Assembly (NCBI GenBank): GCA_024516035.1 | Contig: CM044963.1 | Span: forward strand, 21,453,321 to 21,517,320 | Origin: Bactericera cockerelli | Taxonomy: Eukaryota > Arthropoda > Insecta > Hemiptera > Triozidae | Direction: 5' to 3' | DNA length: 64,000 nt | Part shown: positions 34,668-64,000 of the stretch, in pieces | Layout: each line of letters opens with the position of its first letter | Numbering within the stretch: position 1 is the first letter of the stretch | Made by a program: the position numbers and the translations under genes | Notes under the pieces: generated by a model | Seen by the model: the letters and a program-made list of their open reading frames with translations, nothing else | The model's database searches: none | What the model was told of the DNA's origin: nothing

Positions 34668-34790
34668 ACCTCTCTCTCTCTCTACCTCTCTCTCTCTCTC
34701 TCTTTCTACCTCTCTCTCTCTCTCTCTCTCTCTCGCTCTCCCTTTTTTTTTCTCTCTCTCTATTTCGTTATCTCTTTCCTCTTGTTTCCA
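34506..34790. repeat. CT microsatellite
   Basis: (CT)n with TGT, TAC and TTT interruptions in a semi-regular order. The following sequence (CAATCAATAGGTATTTATT, CTACGTGATTGTTTTGAA) resembles the segment after the CT-rich stretch at 40860-41500, so this looks like a dispersed element with a microsatellite part. Confidence 0.85.
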
Positions 34791-35000
34791 ATCAATAGGT
34801 ATTTATTAAATTCCCCTTACCGGTAGGGCTCTCTACGTGATTGTTTTGAATAAATTTTAATCTCTTATTTTATTATTTAAATTCAATATCGTTAGAGCGA
34901 GAGGTCGTTTACAAAGCGGATTTTCAATCAATATCTTTTTTCCTCTCAACCCGGCCATTCATCATAATATTTTCGTTGTTGTTGTTAAAACTAGAGAGCG

Positions 35001-36252
35001 AGAGAAAGAGATATATAAAAAAATAGAAGTAGATGAGAAAGAAATATTAAAAGTTGTTTGGACAGAGAAGTGATGGGATACAGAAAATGATGATGGGAAA
35101 TTAACATTAAAAATAATTAAAATATCGCTCTATTTATACTGTCTGACTAGGACTATCGAGTCTCCTTTTTTTTGGTTTATCTATCATGGATATGAATACT
35201 AACATTATAATCGTTTCTACATATAACAGAAAATGGAGCAATTTTATGATTTATTTTTGAGAAAAAATCTATAAAAAGTGTTCTATCAAAAAAAAGATGG
35301 AATGATAAAAATTATCGAAAAAAATTAGAATCGGTGGGAACTGTTTGAGATATCTAGCAAAAATTAGAGATATTATTGAATGTAATCACATGTTTCACTT
35401 TTCATGACGTAGCCAAAACGACAAAATCCCTAATAAGCCGCCATAAACATACCCCATCTCTTCAAGAGATTATGTGGGGGAATGAAGGAAGAATATTTTT
35501 ATGATGATGATGAAAAAGAAGATGAGAAAGAAGAAAAAAAAAATACAGGATCTCTCCTCTATTTTTTCCTGAAAACAAAATCATAAATCTCAAAACAAGT
35601 TCATTCCCGTCACAGCAATAAGGCACAAATATGTTTCCTATACTTTGAAATAACATGTTTTGAACACAATAAAAAAAGATTTTTTTATAAAGGATGATAA
35701 CGAGTATGTATTTTATTTTTTTAAAAGAAATTAGATACCTTACTTTTATCAAGTCATTTAAAAGTCTGTATTTTTTTCTTAATTTATTTACATTTATTTT
35801 ACTGACTTTCGTTATTCTTTACCAAATTATTACAATTACGTGCAAAATATACTTTGTACCCCTTGAATAATCAATTTAAGGTAAGTATTTAGATCTTTAT
35901 TATAAATATTATTATGTTCTCTACATGTAGGAATCTGGAATACGTACGTATTTAAAATGTTGTCATTTCACGGTAGTTAGTTATATTTATTCTATGTCAA
36001 TCGCTAATAGGTATGGATAAACATTCGACATTGTCTCAAAATCGGATAAAAAAAAGCTATACATATTAAATTATGTTTTATAACTTCAATTTAAAGGGAC
36101 TATTATTAAATGTTTTACCAATATTGGTTAAAAGAAATGGACGAAAAACAATTTCTAATAATCATAAAAGATTTAGTAAGGAAAAGATCTTTTTATAATG
36201 CACAAGAATATTTAAATTATTTCAAATAGGTAACATCTATTTTTTTATTATT
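35001..36252. other. AT-rich non-coding stretch
   Basis: A family D SINE tail fragment lies at about 35105-35165 (CTCTATTTATACTGTC). Otherwise nothing supported. Confidence 0.45.
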
Positions 36253-36577
36253 ATTATCTGACCTGGGTGCAGGGTTTTTAGTGAAACCCTTACAATTAAC
36301 ACTGCGACCTAAATAGATCTATTGTGACCAGTTGATTCTATTTGTTTTTAACGTCCTGATTTGAGATAGTCAGGACGGGGGTTTTACCCTCCATTCGCTG
36401 GGAATCGTACCAGCTAACAACATTAACCTCATCCAGCCTGAGTAGGGCCGGAAATGCCAGCCTCACGTGTTTGGAAGAGACAGAATTTTCTTCGAAAAGT
36501 CTGCCCCATCCGGGAGTCGAACTCGAGATCTCTGGACCACGGGCAGTAGTGACAACCATTACGCCACGGAGGCTGGG
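36253..36577 (-). mobile_element. tRNA-headed SINE with shared central domain
   Basis: Minus-strand head CAGCCTCCGTGGCGTAATGG with box B-like GAGTTCGACTCCCGG, spacer GAAAATTCTGTCTC, central domain, CCCGTCCTGACTATCTC and the same tail as 31221-31545. The head end abuts the palindromic element at 36582 within a few bases. Confidence 0.85.
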
Positions 36578-36581
36578 TATA

Positions 36582-37467
36582 CAGGGTCTTCATAAAGTCT
36601 CACCCAGGCCTAGGTTTCTCGAAAACGACTCAGAATATCAAAAAACGCAAAAACCCGTATTCCTTTATATTTAGGGGAATTGATTTTCAGCCAAAAAATT
36701 TTTGCCTACACGGCCCCAGTCAGGCTGGGCATGGACCAACTTTAAAATCTTAAATAGAATGGTATGTCTTGTGGCATATTGTTTTAAAGGTCTTATTGAG
36801 AGAAGTTCATTACAATAAATTTCAGTGTGCTACGACTTACCGTTCTTGAGATACAGGGTCGGACGTCCTGCGTAATATCCATATATTTTGACCTATAACT
36901 CGTTAACCGTAAATTATGGAGAAAATTTTTCTTGTTAATAATAACTCCTTATGACAAGACCTTTCGAGCAAGTTATAACTCGACATACTCTGTTGATGTT
37001 AGTTTCTGGTCGGTTTCGTCAGACAGCCGGACGAACAGTCGAAAAAAATTTAACAAAAAAACAAATCAAGTTTTAACTTGTTCGAATGTTCTTGCCATAA
37101 GGAGTTATTATTATCAAGAAAAATTTTCTCCATAATTTACGGTTAACGAGTTATAGGTCAAAATATATGGATATTACGCAGGACGTCCGACCCTGTATCT
37201 CAAGAACGGTAAGTCGTAGCACACTGAAATTTATTGTAATGAACTTCTCTCAATAAGACCTTTAAAACAATATGCCACAAGACATACCATTCTATTTAAG
37301 ATTTTAAAGTTGGTCCATGCCCAGCCTGACTGGGGCCGTGTAGGCAAAAATTTTTTGGCTGAAAATCAATTCCCCTAAATATAAAGGAATACGGGTTTTT
37401 GCGTTTTTTGATATTCTGAGTCGTTTTCGAGAAACCTAGGCCTGGGTGAGACTTTATGAAGACCCTG
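36582..37467. mobile_element. Long palindromic TA-flanked element 4
   Basis: 886 bp, second copy of the family at 25643-26535, with the same termini (CAGGGTCTTCATAAAGTC) and loop. TA flanks both ends. High identity across the entire palindrome. Confidence 0.88.
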
Positions 37468-37508
37468 TATATATAATAATATGTAACTTGACTAGAAATT
37501 TATAACAG

Positions 37509-37552
<44 letters not shown>

Positions 37553-38290
37553 ACAAAGGTAATATAACACATTACACAATAACACATTAAATTTGAAAAA
37601 ATCATTAACTCATTTTACACATTGATACCTAATTTCTAATCATTTCTCTACTTCTTTTTTTTTGACGGGTTATTCATAACTATATGTAGGTAAAGATAAT
37701 TTGTTAAATAAAATAAAAAATAAATAAACTACATGTTTATGTATGCATAGATTGCATAGTTGTATAGATAAATATGTACCTACCTAATATGTATTTATTT
37801 ACGTATAAGATGAGCAGGCTGCAGATCTCGCCTCTTACAATATCTTGCTCGGATACAAGTACCTACCTACTAAAAGCATTGTGTTGTAGAAAAAATACAA
37901 AAATATCATGATATGAAAATTCTTTAAAAATATGCGTTCCGTATAAAATCTGGGTACTTGAAATGTACAAGCCTTATGCCATATACAAGGTGAATCGGTC
38001 ATTTTTTAACTAACATTTAAGATTACAATATATTTCTTTTTTTATAAAACATGCCTAAGTTAACATTGATAGAGTTCCAATTTGTAACTTTTTGGGATGA
38101 ATTTAAATTTATCAAATTTATTTGTTCTTTTAGTTTTTATTTTATATTATTTCTTCAAAGTAGTTTTTCAGTAAAATGTTTCCCCTTAAAAAAAAATATA
38201 TTTTAAAATAGGAATAGGGGAAAACTTTCAAAAAGATCAACAACAAAAAAATTCCATGGAGAAAGGAAAAATCATCGCACTCTGTATATA
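37468..38290. other. Non-coding stretch with poly-A tract
   Basis: A poly-A of about 40 lies at 37511-37550. A segment near 37655 (TTTTTGACGGGTTATTCATAA) recurs at about 22467, so a small dispersed repeat is present. No gene. Confidence 0.5.
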
Positions 38291-39413
38291 CAGGGTGTAT
38301 GAAAAAAAAGGAGCCAGTCAAAATATCTCGTCGATGGAAGCAATTTTCAAAAAACCCTGATACACATGTCTCATTATATGGAAGGGGCAACTTTTTCTGG
38401 GGGTTTAATTTCTCATACTCTTAACAGGGGCGGCCCCAGGGGGGTCAACTTTGGAATCTTAAATGGAACCACCCTATTTGTAATACATTTCTGAAAAGTA
38501 GTTGACATTAAAAGTATTTTAAGACTAGTTTGAAATTTTTAATCAAAACAGGGCCGGAGATATCGTACATTTCATTTCACAGTTTTCAGTTATTTTTTAT
38601 AAGTATTTTATGGTATTTTTGTAAAAATTGTCGAACACATGTCTTTCTATTTGAAATAATTAAATTTTCATGCCTTTTTTATATCAATCGCTTTACCAGG
38701 GGAGGTGTCAAGGGGTCATCTTTTTTTACATTGTGTAAAAACTATTCTTTTTTTAGTATAGTCTAAACTAAATAAATGCACTGAGTGTTGTTCTTTAATC
38801 TAAATTTAAGATACAATTGAAAACAGGGCCGGTGACTAGTACTGCACGCGAGTTTTAGATTTTTTCACATTCATTTGAAGTAAAACGGGCCTTGTTTTAT
38901 TTTAAATTGAACAACATGGATCATTGCATTTATTTCTCACAAAATTTACTCGAAGAAGGATGGTTTTTACATTATAAAAAATAAGTTGACCACTTGAAAT
39001 CTTCCCTGGTAAAGCGAATGATATAAAAAAGGCATGAAAATTTAATTATTTCAGAAAGAAAGACATGTGTTTAACAATTTTTACAAAAATACCATAAATT
39101 ACTTATAAAAAATAACTGAAACCTGTGAAATGAAATGTACGATATCTCCGGCCCTGTTTTGATTAAAAATCTCAAACTAGTCTTAAAATACTTTTAATGT
39201 CAACTACTTTTCAGAAATATATTACAAATAGGGTGGTTCTATTTGAGATTCCAAAGTTGACCCCCTGGGGCCGTCCCTGTTAAGAGTATGAAAAATTAAA
39301 CCCCCAGAAAAAGTTGCCCCCTTCATATAATGAGACGTGTGCTTCAGGGTTTTTTGAACATTGCTTCCATAGACGAGATATTTTGACTGGCTCCTTTTTT
39401 TTCATACACCCTG
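38291..39413. mobile_element. Long palindromic TA-flanked element 5
   Basis: 1123 bp, starting CAGGGTGTATGAAAAAAAAGG and ending in its complement, with TA outside each end. Inverted pairs can be followed to the centre (CAGGGCCGGAGATATCGTAC at 38550 and its complement near 39140). Confidence 0.87.
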
Positions 39414-42400
39414 TATGTAGACATACTCAGAGCTTGTAAGGATATAACATTCTGAGAGACGAGAAATAGACAAAGAAAAAAGACAACAAAGATGTAAGGT
39501 ACACTGAGAAAAATGTGAAAATAACGAGAGGAAATGTCAGATGAAATTATATTAAGTGGATCAAAAATTATTTTGTCCAAAAAAAAATTGAACTTGAAGG
39601 ACCATTAATTAATTTATTTAAATAAAAAAAATGTTTTTTTAGATAGTTTAACAGTGTTTATTATGTAACACAAATATTATAGTGTCACAATTTTAGTGGG
39701 TAGAGCAGCTATATAGGATTTCTTAATATCTTCAATATCCTATGTATAATTAGCTCATAATTCCAACATTGGTTACATCAAAGCTACTCATTTTTCCTCA
39801 GGAGGTATGAGGGGACCCTGTATCATCTAAAGTCACGGTGACTTGACCATTAAGAATTGACAAAAATGTACAACTAATATAAGAGGTAAGGTAGATAGAG
39901 GTCGTTGGATGAGAGAAAATATTAGACGAAAATATACTGGATCCTGACACTTTTATAAAAAGACATTTTTGGGAAATTGACAAAAAAAAAGACCAAAGTA
40001 GATAGCGAGGTAGAGATAGTGAGAGGAAATATTTTAAGAAAATGTACAGTATGATTCAAACAATTACAAAATTCAAAAAAATAATTATGTCATTTGGGAA
40101 TAATGGGACTTAATAGTCCTAATCGGGCAGTATAAATAAGACATTATTATTATTATGTCTACATAAATGTATACAACCCTACATTTTAACTGTTCATATG
40201 TATACATTTATGAACTTTGTATTTGTAACAATAAAATTGTACATACATGTATATTTCCAACATTCTGTCAGTGAAGAATAATGAATGAACAAGGAATAAT
40301 ATACCTAAAATCTTGCATAATGATTTCTCCTAAAATAACACAATTATTTTTATTACTTTCTTACAATTATAAATATGATTAACTCATGAGTGTATCTGGT
40401 TTTATTTTCTGAGTTAGGCGATGTTATTCTACGTATAACCAATGAAAAGTTCTTAAAAAATCTAATGAAAAATCAAAATACCTAGATCTTAAAATTTGAC
40501 TTAAACTTAGGAAAAACTTATCTTGCAGTCAACTTTATCTTTCCCTGTATATATTTTTTTAGAAACGACAAAGTAGAAGAAGAGCATTGCCCTGAAGTAG
40601 ACATTAAAGTAAAAGGAGAAAACTTGACAAGATATGAGCAGATAAAAAAGAGAGGGACAGAAAGAGAAAGGAAAAATAATACGAAAAGAGATGTGAGGAT
40701 AAGTTAAGCCATAGAGAAAACGTAAGATATGAGTAGGTAATAGAAGAAACAGAAGCAGAAAGAGATAGAGAAGGAAAATTTATAGATAAATAATATGATG
40801 ATGAAAGATAAGAGAGAAAAATAATTATATATCTATGCCTAATTTATAAAGTATACCCAACTTTTTAGACTTTCCCCACATTTTTTCTCTATCTGTTGTG
40901 TTTTATTTTTCTATACTATCTCTCTTTCTTTCCGTCGTTTGCTCTTGAAAATCTCTTTGACAATCTTTTTATCATTTTCTATTTTCTCATCCAATCTCTT
41001 TTTTTCTCTTATTTTCTTTTATCAGAATATATAATTATCTTTTCACTATCTCTCACTTTCTCACTTGATAATGAAATTTCTTCCGATACTCCTTTTTTAT
41101 TTGTCATTGGTAGGCACTGCCATTCCATACAGCCACAGGGGTTTTTTATTTCTCTTAGTTATCTCACTTCATTTTCTTATTTAATAGAAATCTTTTTGCG
41201 TTCTAACTAATATTTTTTTTATCTTCTTCTTTACTATTCATCAAATTATTTTCCCTGTATTTTTTACTCAATTTGTTTTAAGCATCTCATTGTGTCTATA
41301 TTATTTCTGGCTATGTATTTTTGCATCAGTTTTAATTTAATTTTCCTTGCAATCTCTTTTTCTTTCTTCTTTTCTTTTGTCATAGTATACTTTCTCTCTT
41401 CACTCTCTAGCCTTGACTTAATTTCTTTTGATAACGTATTTTTTCTCTTTCTCTCTATTCTCTATTCCCCCATTCTACGTTTCTCGCCACAAATTCCTGT
41501 TGTTTTCAACCAATAGATATTTTATTAAATTTCCCTATTCATTGTTCTACGTGATTGTTTTAAACAATTTCGTTACCGGACGGAAAATTTTGTTTGAGGG
41601 CAGAAAATTGTTTTCAATCAATATTATTAATGCATCATTTATTTTGCTCGAATATTATTTTTATTGTTATTGTTGTAGTGTATTTTTATTATTATATCCT
41701 CATCATTTATTTCATTTCATCATAATTTAATTATTATTGTTTTACATTTTTATTTATATCATCATTTTCTCATTAAGGAAGATAATTTTTCATTGGAAAA
41801 TTTTGTTATGATATATTTAATAACGTTAACATATTTACATACCTATATTTTTTCACTGCCTCACTCTGCACAATATGGATATATGTATATACATATATTA
41901 TAAATGCGTGTGCACCAACATAATATAAAATACAGATACACTGTAATTTTTCAAAAAAAAAACTTGCATAGCTGGAAAATTCAAGAGTTCCTCGAAACTT
42001 TTTTCATTAAGTAGAAAAATATTTTTGTACATTTTCATCAACAAAAAAAAAACTCTACAGCGGCAAGTTAGTAAAATTATATTTGATTATCTTTTTATTC
42101 ATCTATTTTTGGGTTTTCTGGAATATATTTCCAAATATCTTGTTTCTAAAAGTAATTACATATTGTAAAACTTTACTATTTATATGAGGGAAGACCTGTG
42201 GTACGGGCTCTCCTCTGGTATTTCCCCGTCCTCTAAGGGGTTCATTGATGTTAAATTAGAAAATAGAGTAACACAGAATAAGAGTTTTTAAAAGATTTAT
42301 TTTATTTACAGAAATTTGATGGAAGATAATATTATGGTGATGATATTTATGATTGATAGCTAATTCACAAACGCGTAACTCCCCGAGCGGAATGAGATCG

Positions 42401-43282
42401 ATTTCTTTTCTACGACGAATCAACTGAGAACTTCAAGACTGAACTCAATACTCAATACTACTGAACTAAGAATCAAAGGTTCTCTGATTCTTGAAATTCG
42501 GGAGATCTCTTCCCCCACCACTCGATCTTCGCTCTCGAAAGGGTGTAACGTTGAAGACCGAAACTGGTAGTTTGTGAATTCTGCAAATGTTCGGAGGCGG
42601 AGTTGTCCATATATATATTGAATTTTGATGTATTCACTAGTTTTTGAAACTTTAACGCTGAAAGGAATAAAAATAACAGACGGATGCAGAAACAAATTTT
42701 CTCAGGAGTTTACGACAGGTTCAAAATATAGATGAACATTTTTGTAATCAGAGTAAAACCAACACACTAAATATTAAAATCAGAATTCTGCTTAAACTAT
42801 TTTTTATACACTCTTTTTCTTTCTCTTTGTCTTTTCCCAAACCTACTCTGGATTGCAATTGGTCAACCTCTTCTTCATGAGTATGATTGTTTCAGACAAT
42901 TCTACTTCCAAATTTTACGGCCGCTTCCTTTTGAAAGTCTCCATAATACTTGATAATAGTTAAAACTAGCCGTTTGCCCGTGCTTTGCAACGGGACTAAA
43001 TTTCAAATTTACTAAGGCATGGTCGTACTGCTGGACAGCAATGCCTTTTTGAACTTTTTATAATTTTTCTGGACAAAGCAATAGTGGTTTTGGGGGGGTC
43101 AATTCTGAGATATTTTTCGCTATCTCTTACCGTTTTGGCTAAACAACTCCGGACAAACAAACATAGGTAGGTAGTCCTTTTTTCTGTTTTATATAAATAG
43201 AAATATACCTCTTCATATTGTCATACAAATACTGAAAAGTCTCTTAACCCCAGAGTCATAATAATGAATGTTATGTTTGCAG
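39414..43282. other. Long non-coding stretch
   Basis: Holds a truncated family A SINE (39676-39825, minus strand; TTTTTCCTCAGGAGGTATGAG), a family D SINE fragment (40085-40160), a purine-rich patch (40560-40830), and a CT/T-rich stretch (40860-41720) similar in its ending to 34790-35000. A segment starting AAAACTAGCCGTTTGCCCG at 42963 looks like an end of a dispersed element. No gene supported; hydrophobic frames at 40.9-41.7 kb follow from T-rich composition. Confidence 0.5.
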
Positions 43283-63205
<19,923 letters not shown>

Positions 63206-63298
63206 CAGCTGGACAACCAGGCGACGATTCGGTATGTCGAGATCGATCGAGTGACTACCGTTTGAGAAGCTCGCCTGGAACTATTTTTTATTAGTAAA

Positions 63299-63539
63299 TC
63301 TTAATATATAAATGTCAAAGACATTCACTGACCACTGACCACTGACTGATCATCGCTCTACAGCCCAAACCGTAAGTCCTAAGAAGCTGAAATTTGGTAG
63401 GTAGCTTTGTCTTATAGTCTAGATGTGCAATAAGACGGGATTTTTCGAAACTCCCACTACAACACCTGCCATTGGCGAAAAATGATTTTTTGCTTTCACG
63501 GCCATGCCTCGGCCCGCAAAGCGGGCGACAGCCCGCTAG
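63299..63539 (+). mobile_element. Small non-autonomous Helitron (241 bp)
   Basis: Begins TCTTAATATATAAATG after A and ends with a GC-rich hairpin (GCGGGC, loop GACA, GCCCGC), then TAG before T. The A|TC...CTAG|T arrangement with a terminal hairpin is diagnostic of Helitrons. It lies 94 bases after the CUB gene stop codon, probably in its 3' UTR. Confidence 0.8.
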
Positions 63540-63639
63540 TTCTATTCTATGTAAAACTAGCTGATACGGCGAACTTTGCACCGCCGTGATGTAAGAACAT
63601 TTTGTTCAACAATCTAACTGAACATTTCTTTTGGTTTTG

Positions 63640-63785
63640 TCTTGAAAAGTTATCATATTTGTGTTAATCACTCTCATGATATCGCAACTACTCAAACTCG
63701 CTTTACTAATTCTACGCTGAAACCGGGACTTGAACCACCGACCTCAAGATGACAAGTCCACCGACTTGTTGATTTACTAGTTAAC
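63640..63785 (-). mobile_element. tRNA-derived SINE (family B)
   Basis: Complement of family B: GTTATCATATTTGTGTTAA tail, CGCTGAAACCGGGACTTG and the box B complement GACTTGAACCACC. The head is partly diverged (CAAGATGACAAGTCC). Confidence 0.8.
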
Positions 63786-64000
63786 TTATCGTGACGTTTT
63801 GAAAACTTGTGTTTACTAATGTTCAATTATTTCAGGTTTACAAGTAATTAAAATGTCTTGCAGAACAGTGGAAAAGAGCCCTATAATATTTCTGTGACCA
63901 CCAGTGAACTGTAGGTACTGAAACAGCACCTTGATCATGTACCTTGTTAAGGATCTTGGTTCAGCAACACTAGAGTTCACTAGTTTATTTACTTTTGGTT
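63786..64000. other. Non-coding end of window
   Basis: Short AT-rich stretch without a recognised feature. A dispersed-element-like start (AAACTAGCTGATACGGCG) lies just before, at 63554. Confidence 0.4.

Noticed and set aside
40896..41730. Hydrophobic frames of 74-104 residues
   Set aside because: Composition effect of CT/T-rich repeat sequence also seen at 34.5 kb.

Overview
The window looks like an insect (or at least arthropod) chromosome segment from a large, repeat-rich, AT-rich genome. Host coding exons are GC-rich islands with GT-AG introns in AT-rich DNA, and most of the rest is transposable elements. These include tRNA- and 5S-derived SINEs, an APE-type LINE, Tc1/mariner, piggyBac-like, Harbinger-like and Helitron elements, and a gypsy-type LTR element. 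The species cannot be read from the sequence. A run of exactly 100 N (31765-31864) marks a scaffold join of unknown size, so linkage of the two halves is not guaranteed.

Left part (1-31.7 kb). A host gene on the + strand ends here (exons 2362-2543, 3137-3425, 3857-5352). It encodes a membrane-protein-like segment followed by a long Ser/Arg-rich tail with a CxxC...CxxC pair; reading across its exons needs several one-base homopolymer corrections. Next come a palindromic MITE split by a complete 5S-derived SINE (6.6-7.05 kb) and a three-level nest at 9201-16378: a dead Tc1-like DD34E transposon split by a full-length LINE with a 20-bp target duplication, whose 3' UTR carries a tRNA-SINE. The two LINE ORFs share one frame, separated by a single TAG in a CARYYA readthrough context. 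At 17.7-26.5 kb are three long palindromic TA-flanked elements, and at 21569-21776 an orphan first coding exon starting MGC. A higher-order tandem array fills 27.5-30.8 kb.

Right part (31.9-64 kb). Up to 43 kb there are SINEs, CT-rich microsatellite and two more TA-flanked palindromes. From 43.3 to 63.2 kb one + strand gene of at least 12 exons encodes a type I membrane protein: several CUB-like modules, one LDL-receptor class A module, one transmembrane helix and a short cytoplasmic tail ending at 63205. Its 5' end, including any signal peptide, was not found. Its introns hold SINEs, MITEs, three tandem arrays starting at or just after 5' splice sites (45-bp, 27-bp and 38-bp units), a piggyBac-like element and a young LTR retrotransposon (58632-62646) that lacks reverse transcriptase and is itself split by a TA-flanked MITE. 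A small Helitron lies just after the stop codon.

The observations most worth following are the LINE readthrough configuration, the seven-fold duplicated splice donor inside the CUB gene, and a SINE central domain shared by 5S-headed and tRNA-headed SINEs.
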